Positions 14,910-26,600 of a stretch of 64,000 bases of DNA are shown one piece after another. The position numbers and the translations under genes are program-made. A model generated the notes under the pieces. That model was not told where the DNA came from. It saw only the letters and a list, made by a program, of their open reading frames with translations, and did no database searches. The number at the start of each line of letters is the position of its first letter. The stretch's first letter is position 1. Origin of the DNA: Bradyrhizobium sp. DOA9 (GTDB lineage: Bacteria; Pseudomonadota; Alphaproteobacteria; Rhizobiales; Xanthobacteraceae); the NCBI RefSeq assembly GCF_000617845.2, contig NZ_DF820425.1:2779725-2843724 (forward strand), read 5' to 3'.

Positions 14910-17711
14910 TCAGGCGCGCACGCGTTGCCGCGGCGCCCTGACGGAATTCGCCATTCGGGCCGTGATGACCGAGGCAGGACAGTCGCGGAAGGCCTGCGCG
15001 AGCGGCAAGTCGTTGCCCGCAAGGCTGGGCACGGCATAGCCCGTGATGTCGATGGTAGCGTCGATGGCGTCCGGTGCGGGCCATTCCCGGCCCGCCTGGG
15101 TGAACGGCGCGAAATGACGACCGACCACGACGATCGCGGCATCGCGGCCATGACGGCGCGCGAAGGCGATGACATGGTCGGCATGTTCGCCTCGCACCTC
15201 CAGCGGCTGGTAATCGCCCTGCGCGAAGACGTCGGCAAGCTCGTTGCGCAGCTTGAGCAGATGCCGCGTCCAGGCCAGCTTGAGCTTGCCGTCCGGCCAG
15301 CTCTCGATCAGGCCGCGCCAGTCCGGCGCTTCCAATGATGTCAGCGCCGCGTGGCGCGCGGCGAAATCGACCGGGCGGCGGTTGTCGGGGTCGACCAGCG
15401 ACAGGTCCCAGAATTCGGTTCCTTGATAGAAGTCCGGCACGCCCGGCAGCGTCGCCTTCAGCGTGAGCTGGCTCAGCGAGTTCAACGTGCCGAGCAGCGC
15501 GACGCGGCGCGCTAGCGTCTGCAACGCCTCCAAGAATTCCGAGGACTTGGCGGGGTCGAGGATCTTCGCGACGAAGTCTCGGATGCCGTTCTCGTAAGTT
15601 TCATGCGGGTTGAGCCAGCTCGTCTCCTCCTTGCCCTCGCGCGCGGCCTTGAGCGCATAGGCCTGGATGCGCTCGACGAAGCCGGCATCGGCCGGCTCCT
15701 CGAGCGGCCAGGCGCCGAGCAGGGTCTGGTAGAGCATGTATTCGAACGTCGCCGACGGCGCGCGGAAATTGCCGTGCAGCGTCAGATGCGGCGCGTTCAG
15801 CACCTTCCAGCGCGCCACCGCGCTGGTCCATTCGCCGGGAATCTCGCTGAGCGATGCGATGCGCGTGCGCGCATCCTCGCCACGCTTGGTGTCGTGGGTG
15901 GCGGTTGCCGTCATGCCTTGCGGCCATTCCCTGGCGCGGGCCTGCATCGCCTGGTGGAAGGCGGGAACGGTGAGGCCGGTGCTGGCGGGGTCGCCGCCGA
16001 CCTCGTTCAGCGCCAGCAGCCGGTGGAATTGATAGAACGCGGTGTCCTCCAGCGACTTCGCCATCATCGGGCCGGTGAATTGCTGCACCTTCAGTGCGAA
16101 GCGGCGCACGCGCGGGGCGCTGTGCGGCGGACGGCCGGGCTTGAGCAGGTCCATGGTCAAGGCATCGCGCAGGAAGTCGAAAATGCCTTCGTCGGCGGCG
16201 AACCAGTCGCGGCGGGCGCGCGCTATGGTGTCGTCGATCAGCTTGCGGTCCGGTGCGGTCGGGCCGCTATGCGTCAGGTAGGTGCGATAGACCGGGAAAT
16301 GCAGCACATAGAGCTCGAGCGCCTGCCGCAGGCTGTCGGCCGAGAAGTCGCGCGTCGAATAATGGCCGTTGGCGATGCGCGCAAGCAGGCGCGTCAGCAC
16401 GGTGAATTCGCTGGTCAGCAGCGTCTCCAGCACGCGACGCTTGGCATCCTTGACGTAAGGCGCCAGCCGCGGCGGCCGGTTGCTGATCTGCCGCCAGGTC
16501 TCGTCCAGCGCCTCCAGTCCCCTGGGATCGATCAGCACGTGGGTGATGACGTTCATCCATTCATAGCCGGTGGTGCCCTGGACGCCGGCGAAATGCGGCA
16601 GGCGCTCGTGCTCGCACAGGATCTTCTCGATCACGGTGTAGAACGGCTTTGCATTGCCCTGGGCGGTGCTGCTTTGGGCGTCGCGCACCAGGCGGCGCAA
16701 CCGCTGGCAATATTGCGCGGGGTCGCGCAGGCCGTCGATGTGGTCGAGCCGGATGCCTTGCAGCTTGCCCTCTGCAACGAGCTGCTTGACCAGGCGGTGG
16801 GTGGCGGCGAACGTGCTCGCGTCCTCGACGCGCAGGCCGGCGAGCCCGTTGACGTCGAAGAAGCGGCGATAGTTGATGTCGCTGGAGGCGAGCCGCCAGT
16901 GACCGAGCTTGTAGTGCTGGCGCTCGAGCAGGTGATGCAGCGCGAGCGTCTGCGCCGGGCGGTCCTTGGCGGCGCGATAGGCGGCAAGGCCTCGCGCGAT
17001 GAGGTCGCCGGCGCCTGCGATCTCCTTCAGCTCGGACTTGAAGGCAGGAGCTTCCTTGCGATTGGGCCGGCGCAATCCGGTGTAGCGTGCCGCGAGCGCG
17101 AGCAGGTGCTTGCCCGGCTCCGTGTCCGCCGCGTCCGCCTCCTTGACGATCATCCGCAATATCTCGCCGTAGCGTTCCGGGGCGACAGGCAGGCGATGCT
17201 CGAAGTACCAGGCCGAGAAACTTCCTTCATTGGGGTCGTAGCGAAGCTCGATATCGCCGCCCTCCAGCGCCTCGCCATAGGACGCGCCGAGGATCGGCAG
17301 CAGCACGCCGCCGCGGGCGCGAAAAGCCAGTTGATCCCAGTCGATGTCGAAAGAGACGGCGTGCGGCGACGCCTGGCCCCATTCCAGCACGTCGAGCCAC
17401 CAGGGGTTGTCGGCGAAATGCACGCCGACATGGTTGGGGACGAAATCGATGATGAGCCCGAGATCGTGCTGCTGAAGCGCATCGCTCAGCCGCGCAAAAC
17501 CGGCCTCGCCGCCCAGCTCGGGGTTGAACTGGCCGTGATCGACGGTGTCGTAGCCATGGCTCGAGCCCTTGCGGGCCTTCATGACCGGCGACGCATAAAG
17601 GTGGGTGATCCCCAGCGCCTTGAGATAGGGCACGACCGCGGCAGCCTTGTCGAAATCGAAATCCGCAGTGAGCTGGAGCCGGTAGGTCGCGAGCGGAATG
17701 GCGGGAGGCAT
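14910..17711 (-). CDS. treY: Malto-oligosyltrehalose synthase TreY
   Basis: A GH13 enzyme that isomerises the reducing-end glucose pair of an alpha-1,4-glucan to a trehalosyl end; TreZ then releases trehalose. It has 933 residues from the ATG at 17711 (MPPAIPLATYRLQL). Family motifs are readable: GITHLYASPVMKARKGSSHGYD, IIDFVPNHVG, nucleophile region GIRLDHIDGL, acid/base region VIEKILCEHERLP and TATHDTKRGEDAR. It is the last gene of the leftward glucan operon, one base after treZ. Confidence 0.97.
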   Translation of the reverse strand: MPPAIPLATYRLQLTADFDFDKAAAVVPYLKALGITHLYASPVMKARKGSSHGYDTVDHGQFNPELGGEAGFARLSDALQQHDLGLIIDFVPNHVGVHFADNPWWLDVLEWGQASPHAVSFDIDWDQLAFRARGGVLLPILGASYGEALEGGDIELRYDPNEGSFSAWYFEHRLPVAPERYGEILRMIVKEADAADTEPGKHLLALAARYTGLRRPNRKEAPAFKSELKEIAGAGDLIARGLAAYRAAKDRPAQTLALHHLLERQHYKLGHWRLASSDINYRRFFDVNGLAGLRVEDASTFAATHRLVKQLVAEGKLQGIRLDHIDGLRDPAQYCQRLRRLVRDAQSSTAQGNAKPFYTVIEKILCEHERLPHFAGVQGTTGYEWMNVITHVLIDPRGLEALDETWRQISNRPPRLAPYVKDAKRRVLETLLTSEFTVLTRLLARIANGHYSTRDFSADSLRQALELYVLHFPVYRTYLTHSGPTAPDRKLIDDTIARARRDWFAADEGIFDFLRDALTMDLLKPGRPPHSAPRVRRFALKVQQFTGPMMAKSLEDTAFYQFHRLLALNEVGGDPASTGLTVPAFHQAMQARAREWPQGMTATATHDTKRGEDARTRIASLSEIPGEWTSAVARWKVLNAPHLTLHGNFRAPSATFEYMLYQTLLGAWPLEEPADAGFVERIQAYALKAAREGKEETSWLNPHETYENGIRDFVAKILDPAKSSEFLEALQTLARRVALLGTLNSLSQLTLKATLPGVPDFYQGTEFWDLSLVDPDNRRPVDFAARHAALTSLEAPDWRGLIESWPDGKLKLAWTRHLLKLRNELADVFAQGDYQPLEVRGEHADHVIAFARRHGRDAAIVVVGRHFAPFTQAGREWPAPDAIDATIDITGYAVPSLAGNDLPLAQAFRDCPASVITARMANSVRAPRQRVRA

Positions 17712-17712
17712 T

Positions 17713-19464
17713 CTAACCTCCGAGGCGCCAGACCACCGACCAGGGCGGGAGCCGCTTGCCGGCGGCGCCGCCCCAGATCGGCGTGCCCATGCTGAGGCTG
17801 GAGCTGATCTCGTGATCGGACAGATTGGCGACAAGGCGCAACGTCGTGCCGTCGCCCATGCGCCAATGTGCGGTGAGGAGGCCGTTGTCTTCAGCCTCGG
17901 CATCACCGAAGCTCGCCCCCTTCAGCCGCGGCACGATCTCCTTGCGACGGACGCCGAGCAGCTCCCGAACCAGCGCAAGCCGTGCATCCTGTTGCGGCGT
18001 GCGGCCGGTCCAGTCGAGCACGGCCGATTGCAGCGTTGCCGGGTCGAGCGGGTCGGGCACTTCGTCGCCGTATTTCTCGTACGCCCAGGCATATTCCCGC
18101 TTGCGCCCCTCGCGCACGGCATCGGCTAACCCACCCTGGAAATCGCAGAAGAACGGGAAAGGGACCGTCGAGCCCCATTCCTCGCCCTGAAACAGCATCG
18201 GCACCATCGGCGCGAGCAGGGTGACCGCGAGCGCGGCCTCGATCTGCTTCGGCGATGCCAGGCTTTCCAGCCGCTCGCCGAGCGGGCGATTGCCGATCTG
18301 GTCGTGGTTCTGCAGGAAATTGACGAAGGTCGCCGGCGGCAGCTCGCCGCTCGGCTCGCCGCGCGGCTTCTTGCCCCAGAATTCCGAGATCTCGCCCTGA
18401 TAGACGAAGCCGGAAGCGAGCGCGCGTGCCAGGTCCATGCGCGGCGTCTGGTAGTCGCCATAGTAGCCGGCATGCTCGCCGGTCAGCATCACGTGCCAGA
18501 CGTGATGATAATCGTCATTCCACTGCCCGCGATATTTGCCGTTCGGCGGCTCCTGCGCCGCGTCGAGCAGGCTGGCGCGGTTGTCGCCGTTCTCGAGCAC
18601 GAGATGGATGTGGCGTCCCGTGGCCTTGGCGAGCTCGCCGGCGGCGACGCTGAGGTCCTGCAGCATGGACTGCTCGCCCGGGACAGCCATGATGTGATTG
18701 GCGGCGTCGAGCCTGAGGCCGTCGAAGCGGTAGTCGCCGAGCCAGGACAGCGCGTTCTCGACGGCGAAGGCGCGCACCTGCGGCACGCGATAATCGATCG
18801 CGCTGCCCCACGGCGTGTGCGCGTCGGTGAAGAAGGCCGGCGCGTAGCGGCCGAGGTAGTTTCCTTCCGGGCCGAAATGATTGTAGACGACGTCGAGGAA
18901 CACCATCAGCCCGCGCAGATGCGCCTCGTCGATCAGCGTCTTCAGGTCTTCGGGCCGGCCATAGGCGCTGTCCGGCGCATACCACAGCACGCCGTCATAG
19001 CCCCAGCCGCGGCGTCCGGCGAAATCGGCGAGCGGCATCAGCTCCAGCGCATTGATGCCGGTCGCGGCGAGATGATCGAGCTTGTCGATCATGGCGCGAT
19101 AGGTGCCTTCCGCCGTGAAGCTGCCGACATGGGTCTCGATCAGCACCGTCTCTTCCCAGGGACGGCCGCGCCAATCGCGCGCGCGCCAGGCGAAGGCATC
19201 ATGGTCGATCACCTCGCTCGGGCCGAACACGTCGTCGGGCTGGAAGGCCGACGCGGGATCCGCCACGTCGATGTCGTCGTCGATCCTGAACTTGTATTTG
19301 CTGCCGGCAGTGAGGCCGGCAATCTCGGCGACGTACCAGCCGTCCTGCCGGCGCTGCATCGCGTGCCTGCGGTCGAGCAGGAGATCGACGCGGCGCGCGG
19401 CCGACGCCCACAGCCGGAACGACACGCCGTCTTTCGTCGGCCTCGCCCCGAAGGACGGCCTCAT
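17713..19464 (-). CDS. treZ: Malto-oligosyltrehalose trehalohydrolase TreZ
   Basis: A GH13 enzyme that cleaves the trehalosyl end made by TreY to free trehalose. It has 583 residues starting MRPSFGARPTKDGVSFRLWA. An N-terminal early-set/CBM48-like domain (about 1-95) precedes the catalytic barrel, which shows IETHVGSFTAEGTY, FLDVVYNHFGPEGNYL, nucleophile region GLRLDAANHI, acid region LVLENGDNR and FLQNHDQIGNRPLGER. Its ATG overlaps the glgX stop by four bases, and it is followed after one base by treY, so the three are probably translated together. Confidence 0.97.
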   Translation of the reverse strand: MRPSFGARPTKDGVSFRLWASAARRVDLLLDRRHAMQRRQDGWYVAEIAGLTAGSKYKFRIDDDIDVADPASAFQPDDVFGPSEVIDHDAFAWRARDWRGRPWEETVLIETHVGSFTAEGTYRAMIDKLDHLAATGINALELMPLADFAGRRGWGYDGVLWYAPDSAYGRPEDLKTLIDEAHLRGLMVFLDVVYNHFGPEGNYLGRYAPAFFTDAHTPWGSAIDYRVPQVRAFAVENALSWLGDYRFDGLRLDAANHIMAVPGEQSMLQDLSVAAGELAKATGRHIHLVLENGDNRASLLDAAQEPPNGKYRGQWNDDYHHVWHVMLTGEHAGYYGDYQTPRMDLARALASGFVYQGEISEFWGKKPRGEPSGELPPATFVNFLQNHDQIGNRPLGERLESLASPKQIEAALAVTLLAPMVPMLFQGEEWGSTVPFPFFCDFQGGLADAVREGRKREYAWAYEKYGDEVPDPLDPATLQSAVLDWTGRTPQQDARLALVRELLGVRRKEIVPRLKGASFGDAEAEDNGLLTAHWRMGDGTTLRLVANLSDHEISSSLSMGTPIWGGAAGKRLPPWSVVWRLGG

Positions 19465-21539
19465 AGCGCGCCTGCAAAGGCGAGCACGGAGCGCGGCGGC
19501 GCCTTGCTGTCGCTCCCGGGCAGGAAGTCGATCGTATTCAGCTTGGCATCGGTCGTGTTCAGGAGCTGCTGCCAGCTCTTGTATTCGGTCATTTTGGGCA
19601 ATTTGAATGCGATCTCTTCGGGAGCGGCGTTCAGTACGATAAAGATCGCGGCGCCGCCCGGTTCCATCGGCCCCATCACATAGGAGAGAAACCGCCCATC
19701 CGGGAATGTCCAGTCGCTCTCCGTCATCTCGTTGCCTTCGGGCGTCAGCCATAGCGCGCCGTAGGAGACGCCGTCCTTGGGCCGGCCGTCGAGCCAGCGA
19801 TGGCTGCGCAGCTGCGAGAAACGGCGGCGGATGTCGGCGAGCTGGGCGACGAAGTCGATCATGTCGTCGCCGTCCTTGCCGAGATTGTCCCACGAGACCC
19901 AGCCGACCTCGTTGTCCTGGCAATAGGCGTTGTTGTTGCCGGATTGCGAGTTGCCGACCTCGTCGCCGGCGAGGATCAAGGGAACGCCCTGCGCCAGCAT
20001 CAGGCAGGCCAGCACGTTCTTGCGCAGCTGGCGGCGCAGGCCGATGATCTTGGGATCGTCGGTCGGACCTTCGACACCGCAATTGTTGCTGTGATTGTCG
20101 TTGGAGCCGTCGCGATTGTCCTCGCCGTTGGCCTCGTTGTGCTTCTCGTTGTAGCTGAAGAGGTCGGCCAGCGTGAAGCCGTCATGGACGGTGATGTGGT
20201 TGATGCTGGCGCGCGGCCGCCGTCCGTCATGGTTGAACAGGTCGGAGGACGCCGTCATGCGGCTGGAGATGTCGCCGATCAGGCTGCCTTCCCCGCTCCA
20301 GTAGCGGCGCATGGCGCTGCGATAGCGGTCGTTCCATTCCGACCATTGCGAGGGGAAGGCGCCGACCTGGTAACCGCCGAGGCCGAGGTCCCACGGCTCG
20401 GCGACGAGCTTGACGGTTGCCAGCACCGGATCCTGGCGGACCGCCGTCAGGAACGAGCTGCCGCGGTCAAAACCGTTCGGCCCGCGCGCCAGCGTGGTGG
20501 CGAGATCGAAGCGGAAGCCGTCGACGTGGCAGACCTCGACCCAGTAGCGCAAGGAATCCATCACCATCTGCAGCACGCGCGGATGGGCGAGGTTCACCGA
20601 GGAGCCGCAGCCGGTGAAGTCGTCGTAATAGCGCGGGTTCTCGCGGTTCAGCCAGTAATAGGAGGCATTGTCGATGCCGCGGTAGCACAGCGTCGGGCCG
20701 AGATGGTTGCCTTCCGCGGTGTGGTTGTAGACGACGTCGAGCATCACCTCGATGCCGGCATCGTGCAGCCGCGCCACCGTGGTGCGGAAGGAATCGAGCG
20801 CGTTGTCCTGGGCGTAGCGCGGCTCCGGCGCGAAGAAGGACAACGTGTTGTAGCCCCAGTAATTGGCGAGCTTCTTTTCCACGAGGATGCGATCGTCGAC
20901 GAAGCTGTGCACCGGCAGCAGCTCAACCGTGGTGACGCCGAGCTTCTTCAAGTGATCAATCATCGCAGGCGAGGACAGGCCGCCATAGGTGCCGCGCAGG
21001 TTGGGCGGGACGTCCTCGCGCTTCTGGGTCAGGCCCTTGACGTGGGCCTCGTAGATGATGGTGTCTTCCCAGGGAATGTTGGGACGGATCTCGCGCCGGC
21101 CCCAGTTGAAGGTCTCGTCGACCACGACGGCTTTGGGCATGCCGCGCGCATTGTCGCGCCGGTCGAACGACAGGTCCTCGCGCGGGCTTCCGGTGCGGTA
21201 GGCGAAATGCGCATCGCTCCAGACCAGGCGCCCGGCAAGCCGCTTGGCATAGGGGTCGAGCAGCAGCTTGTTGGCATTGAAGCGATGGCCGTGCTCGGGC
21301 TCGTAGGGGCCGTGCACGCGAAAGCCGTAGAGCTGGCCCGGCGCGACGTCGTTGAGATAGCCGTGCCAGACGTCCTCGGTCTTCTCGGGCAGCTCGATGC
21401 GCTCGAGCTCGCGGCGGCCTTGCGTGTCGAACAGGCAGAGCTCGACCTTCTGCGCGTTGGCGGAGAACAGCGCGAAATTGGTGCCGCGTCCGTCCCAGCT
21501 TGCACCGAGGCGTGCGGGCGATCCAGCAGTCAGGCGCAT
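19461..21539 (-). CDS. glgX: Glycogen debranching enzyme GlgX/TreX
   Basis: An isoamylase-type GH13 enzyme that hydrolyses alpha-1,6 branches and so supplies linear chains to TreY. It has 692 residues, normal for the family. An N-terminal CBM48 domain (SPARLGASWDGRGTNFALFS) precedes the catalytic domain with VIELL-type strands, MLDVVYNHTAEGNHLGP, nucleophile region GFRFDLATTLAR, acid region VAEPWDLGLGGYQVG and VHDGFTLADLFSYNEKHN. The placement directly before treZ and treY supports the TreX role in a TreX-TreY-TreZ route. It starts three bases after glgB ends. Confidence 0.97.
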   Translation of the reverse strand: MRLTAGSPARLGASWDGRGTNFALFSANAQKVELCLFDTQGRRELERIELPEKTEDVWHGYLNDVAPGQLYGFRVHGPYEPEHGHRFNANKLLLDPYAKRLAGRLVWSDAHFAYRTGSPREDLSFDRRDNARGMPKAVVVDETFNWGRREIRPNIPWEDTIIYEAHVKGLTQKREDVPPNLRGTYGGLSSPAMIDHLKKLGVTTVELLPVHSFVDDRILVEKKLANYWGYNTLSFFAPEPRYAQDNALDSFRTTVARLHDAGIEVMLDVVYNHTAEGNHLGPTLCYRGIDNASYYWLNRENPRYYDDFTGCGSSVNLAHPRVLQMVMDSLRYWVEVCHVDGFRFDLATTLARGPNGFDRGSSFLTAVRQDPVLATVKLVAEPWDLGLGGYQVGAFPSQWSEWNDRYRSAMRRYWSGEGSLIGDISSRMTASSDLFNHDGRRPRASINHITVHDGFTLADLFSYNEKHNEANGEDNRDGSNDNHSNNCGVEGPTDDPKIIGLRRQLRKNVLACLMLAQGVPLILAGDEVGNSQSGNNNAYCQDNEVGWVSWDNLGKDGDDMIDFVAQLADIRRRFSQLRSHRWLDGRPKDGVSYGALWLTPEGNEMTESDWTFPDGRFLSYVMGPMEPGGAAIFIVLNAAPEEIAFKLPKMTEYKSWQQLLNTTDAKLNTIDFLPGSDSKAPPRSVLAFAGAL

Positions 21540-21542
21540 CGA

Positions 21543-23681
21543 TCAGCTTTCCGGAACGAGGAAGATCGCAGCGAGCGGCGGAATGGTGAGGCGGAGCGCG
21601 CCGCCTTCGGCATGGACTTCGCCGATATTGCCGACATTGCTGCCGCCGTAATGGGCGGAATCGGAGTTGAGCACTTCCTTCCACTTGCCGCCGAAGGGCA
21701 CGCGAACGCGATAGTTCTGGTAGACGTTGGGCGAGAAGTTGACGATGACGACACACCGCGCGTTCTCGTCGAATCCCTTGCGCAGCCAGGCGAATACGTT
21801 GCGATTGGCATCGTCGGTGATCAGCCATTCGAAGCCGGCCTGCTCGCAATCCATCTGGTGCAGCGCCGGCACTGCGCGATAGAGCCGGTTGAGGTCGCGG
21901 ATCAAGGCCTGGACGCCGGAATGGACCTTGTATTCGAGCAGGTGCCAGTCGAGCGACTGGTCGTGATTCCATTCGCGGCTCTGCGCGATCTCCGCGCCCA
22001 TGAACAAGAGCTTCTTGCCGGGATGGCCGAACATGAAGCTGTAATAGGCGCGCAAATTGGCAAAGCGCTGCCACTCGTCGCCGGGCATGCGGCCGAGGAT
22101 GGAGCGCTTGCCGTGCACGACCTCGTCATGCGACAGCGGCAGGATGAAGTTCTCCGAGAAGGCGTAGTGCAGGCCGAACAGGATCTCGCCGTGATGATGC
22201 TTGCGGTGGATCGGATCCTTGCTGATGTAGTTCAGCGTATCGTGCATCCAGCCCATGTTCCACTTGTAGCCGAAGCCGAGCCCGCCGAACTCGACCGGGC
22301 GCGAGACCTGGGGCCAGGCGGTGGACTCTTCCGCGGCCGTGGTCGCCTGCGGGAATCGGGCGAACATCTCCGTGTTGAAGCGGCGCAGGAAGTTGATCGC
22401 CTCGATGTTCTCGCGGCCGCCATACTGGTTCGGGATCCACGCGCCGGGCGGCCGGCTGTAGTCGAGATAGAGCATGGAGGCGACCGCATCGACGCGAAGG
22501 CCGTCGATGGCGTAACGCTCCATCCAGAACAGCGCATTCGACACCAGGAAGTTCGTCACTTCGGTGCGGCCGTAATTGTAGATCAGCGTGCCCCAGTCGA
22601 GGTGGCGGCCCTGCAGCGGGTTGGCGTGCTCGTAGAGCGCGGTGCCGTCGAAATGGCCGAGCCCGTGCGGATCGTCCGGGAAGTGACCCGGCACCCAGTC
22701 GAGCAGCACGCCGATGCCTTCACGGTGGCAGGCATCGATCAGCGCCGCAAAGTCCTCGGGGCTGCCGAAACGGCTGGTCGGCGCATAGAGGCCGGTCGGC
22801 TGATAGCCCCAGGAGCCGTCGAACGGATGCTCGCTCACGGGCAGGAATTCGAGATGGGTGAAGCCCATGTCGCGGGCATAGGCCGGCAGCTGCTCGGCCA
22901 GCTCGCGATAGGTCAGCCATTCATTGTTGCCTTTGCGCCGCCACGAGCCGAGATGGACCTCGTAGATCGACATCGGCGCCGACAATGCGTTGATGCCTTC
23001 GGGCGCCGGGCGCGGCCGCGGCAGATGCGCCTCGTCGAACACGATCGAGGCCGTCTTCGGCCGCAGCTCGCTGGCAAAGGCCATGGGATCGGATTTCAGC
23101 GGCAGCAGATGACCATGCGGGCCGACGATCTCGAACTTGTAGTGATCGCCGGACTTCGCATGCGGGATGAACAATTCCCAATAGCCGTTGCCGCGCACCC
23201 GCATCGGATGGCGCCGCCCGTCCCAGAAGTTGAAGTCGCCGACCACGGAGACGCGGCGCGCATTCGGCGCCAGCACGACGAAGCCGATGCCGTCGACGCC
23301 CTCGAGCCGCATCGGATGCGCGCCGAGCTTGTCGTAGAGACGCTGATGGGTGCCTTCGCCGAGCAAATAGAGGTCGAAATCGGTCAGGATCGGCGGAAAG
23401 CGGTAGGCATCCTCGAACTCGACGACGTTGCTGCCGAACTTCGCGCGCAGTTGATAGTGCTTCGAGCCGTTGGGGAGGGCGCCGATGAACAGGCCGGCAT
23501 CGTGGACGCGGTCGAGCGGCGCGACCTCGCCATGGTCGCCGACCGCCTCGACATTGGTGGCCTCGGGCAGAAATGCCCGCACGACGCTCTTGCCGCCCTC
23601 GGGATGCAGCCCGAGATAGTGGAAGGGGTCGGAGTGGCGGCCTTCGATGATCGCGTAGGCTTCGGCAGGCAGTTTAGGCAT
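21543..23681 (-). CDS. glgB: 1,4-alpha-glucan branching enzyme GlgB
   Basis: A GH13 enzyme that introduces alpha-1,6 branches into glucan. It has 712 residues from the ATG at 23681 ([20 protein letters not shown]); another in-frame ATG 18 bases upstream is possible. Two N-terminal CBM48-type modules (about 1-220) precede the barrel with [20 protein letters not shown], nucleophile region [17 protein letters not shown], acid region [10 protein letters not shown] and [13 protein letters not shown]. The start lies within the last codons of treS (8-base overlap), so translation is probably coupled. Confidence 0.97.
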   Translation of the reverse strand: MPKLPAEAYAIIEGRHSDPFHYLGLHPEGGKSVVRAFLPEATNVEAVGDHGEVAPLDRVHDAGLFIGALPNGSKHYQLRAKFGSNVVEFEDAYRFPPILTDFDLYLLGEGTHQRLYDKLGAHPMRLEGVDGIGFVVLAPNARRVSVVGDFNFWDGRRHPMRVRGNGYWELFIPHAKSGDHYKFEIVGPHGHLLPLKSDPMAFASELRPKTASIVFDEAHLPRPRPAPEGINALSAPMSIYEVHLGSWRRKGNNEWLTYRELAEQLPAYARDMGFTHLEFLPVSEHPFDGSWGYQPTGLYAPTSRFGSPEDFAALIDACHREGIGVLLDWVPGHFPDDPHGLGHFDGTALYEHANPLQGRHLDWGTLIYNYGRTEVTNFLVSNALFWMERYAIDGLRVDAVASMLYLDYSRPPGAWIPNQYGGRENIEAINFLRRFNTEMFARFPQATTAAEESTAWPQVSRPVEFGGLGFGYKWNMGWMHDTLNYISKDPIHRKHHHGEILFGLHYAFSENFILPLSHDEVVHGKRSILGRMPGDEWQRFANLRAYYSFMFGHPGKKLLFMGAEIAQSREWNHDQSLDWHLLEYKVHSGVQALIRDLNRLYRAVPALHQMDCEQAGFEWLITDDANRNVFAWLRKGFDENARCVVIVNFSPNVYQNYRVRVPFGGKWKEVLNSDSAHYGGSNVGNIGEVHAEGGALRLTIPPLAAIFLVPES

Positions 23682-26600
23682 GGGCTTCGCTCTCGGCACT
23701 GGACAGAATGCGAAGCAGTCCGGTCAGCGGCGCATGAAGCCCCTCAGGCCGGTGGGACAGCTCGTACTCTACGTCGTGGAACGCTCGGTCTAGCAGGAAG
23801 AATCTCAACAGGCCTTCCGCGGAGGACCGATCCTCCGGCCATAGCCTCCGATCCGTCATGGCTTCGCGATAGGCGGACAGGAAGGTCGCGGCGGCGCGTT
23901 CGCGCCATTCGTCGAGCGCGGCCGCGAGCCGATCCTGCTCTTCGGAAGCGCCTGTGAGCGCGCGGCTCAGCGCCGTGTTGACCGAAAGGTCGATCGAATG
24001 GATCAGGCCGGCGACGTCGCGTGCGGCCGGCGCCTTGCGGCGCTTATTGGCCAGCGGCACACGCGGATCGCCGTCGAAGTCGATGATGAAGATATCGTCC
24101 TTCACGATCAGAGTTTGCCCGAGCCGGAAGTCGCCATGATGACGGATGTTCAACCCGCCGATGCCGGATGGCAAGAGCGCATTCAGGCCGTCGAACAGGC
24201 TGCCGCGTGCCGCGACCAGCCGGTCGACCAGGGGCCGGTCTGCCTCCCGCAGCCCGTCGCGGCTGTCGGCGAGCCGCTCGAGAACCCGCTCGGCACGCGT
24301 CTTGAAATCGGAGAGCCAGGTTCTGATCTGGCCGGGGGCGATCGGCACAGGGGCGAGGTCACCAGGCTTTGCCGCGGCGAGCGCGACGTGCAGCTCGGCG
24401 AGCCGTCGGCCGATTTGCGCGATGAAATGCAGGTACGGCGCCTGCTCCTGGGTCTCGCGTGGCATCTCATCGGCCGGCGCCAGGCGCTGCTCGTCGACAT
24501 AGCGATCGAGATACCCTGTCGTCACGGTCCAGCCGTCGCCCTGGTTCTCGACATAGGCGTGGAGCACGCCGAGCGCGCTGCGCTGGTTGCCGTCGACGAG
24601 CTCGATGCTGCCGAGCAGCGCCGGGGTGTTGGCGAAGCGCGCGACCTCCGTGAGATAATGGCCGATCTCGATCTCGGGACTGATGCCGCTTTCGAGCCGG
24701 CGATAGATCTTGGCGACGTACTGGTTGTCGACCAGCGCCGTGCTGTTCGACTGCTCGATGGCGCGGATGCGCTCAGGCTCCTTGATGGTGTAGTCGGCGA
24801 ACCGGCTGGTCGCCTTGAACTCCAGCCGCAGATTGTTCTCCTCCACCACCAGGTTCTGCGACAGACCCCGCAGGAACAGGCCGATGAAGATCTGCTCGGT
24901 CGCGACGTCGAGCAGCGTACCCTCGCGCGCACCCTGGCGGACGGCGGCGAGCGCCTTCGGATTGAAGCGTTCGCGGTCGAAGCGGACCCATTCGATCTGC
25001 ATCGGCATCACGTAACGCGTCGTGACGTCGTTCCGCGTGGACTCAAAGAAGGCGATCCAGGGCCTGTTGTCGCCGATATCGCTGAAAGGCACCGCCGAGG
25101 TCAGCGAGGCCTTGATCTGCTTGGGATTGTGCTCGGGATACCACCGCGTCCGTGACAGGAAGCCCGGCAGCACGTCGCGCTCGAACACGCCGCGCTCGCG
25201 GGCGAGCGAGACCCAGTTCGAGTTCACCGGTACCACCAGGGTCTCGAATTCCGGGACCGCGCGCGGCGTCACCGGCTCGGACTTGTCGCGCTCCTGAAGC
25301 TGGAACCAGTAGAAGCCGTAGGGCCCCAGCGTGATCATGTAGGGCAATTCGCCGATCGCGGGAAAGCGCGTGCGGCCGAGCATCTCCTGCGGGATGCGGT
25401 CCTTCCACGGCGACAGGTCGAGCTCGGTGGCCTGCGCGGCGCGCGACAGGTTGGCGACGCAGAGGATCACCTCGTCGCGATATTGCCGGACATAGGCCAG
25501 CACGGCGCGATTGGCCGGGCGGATGAAGGTCATGCTGCCGCGGCCGAAGGCGAGCGTCGACTTGCGCACCGAGATCAGCCGCTTGGTGGCGCTGAGCAGC
25601 GAGGACAGGCTGCGCGACTGCGCCTCGACGTTGACGGATTCATAGCCGTAGACGGGATCCATGATCAGCGGCGCGTAGAGGCGGGCCGGGTCGCAGCGCG
25701 AGAAGCCGCCGTTGCGGTCCGGGCTCCATTGCATCGGCGTGCGGACGCCGTTGCGGTCGCCAAGATAGATGTTGTCGCCCATCCCGATCTCGTCGCCGTA
25801 ATAGATGATCGGCGTGCCGGGGAAGGACAGCAGCAGCGAGTTCATCAGCTCGATCTTGCGCCGGTCGTTGTCCATCAGCGGCGCAAGGCGCCGGCGGATG
25901 CCGACGTTGATGCGCGCGCGGGGATCGTTGGCGTAGGTGGTCCAGAGATAGTCGCGCTCGACGTCGGTGACCATCTCCAGCGTCAGCTCGTCGTGATTGC
26001 GCAGGAACAGCGCCCATTGGCAGCTCGCCGGGATATCGGGCGTCTGGCGCAGGATGTCGGTGATCGGGAAGCGGTCCTCCTGGGCGATCGCCATGTAGAT
26101 CCGCGGCATCAAGGGGAAGTGGTAAGCCATGTGGCACTCGTCGCCACGGCCGAAATATTCCTGCACGTCCTCCGGCCATTGATTGGCCTCGGCCAGCAGC
26201 AGCTTGCCCTTGGAATACGCATCGAGCTCCTGGCGCAGGCGCTTGATGATCTCATGGGTCTCGGGCAGGTTCTCGTTCGAGGTGCCCTCGCGCTCGCACA
26301 GATAGGGAATGGCGTCGAGCCGGAAGCCGTCGACGCCGGCATCGAGCCAGCGCTTCATCACCTGAATGATGGCGCTGACCACGCGCGGATTGTCGAAATT
26401 GAGGTCCGGCTGGTGCGAGAAGAAGCGGTGCCAGTAGAACGCGCCGGCCTCGGGATCCCAGGTCCAGTTCGACTTCTCGGTATCGGTGAAGATGATGCGC
26501 GTGCCCTGGTACTTCTGGTCGGTGTCGCTCCAGACATACCAGTTGCGCGCGCTTGAGCCCGGATGGCTGCGCCGCGCGCGCTTGAACCATTTGTGCTGGT

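Noticed and set aside
19800-23957. 1385-codon frame antisense to glgX and glgB
   Set aside because: Both leftward enzymes are complete; the long frame only reflects GC-rich codon use.
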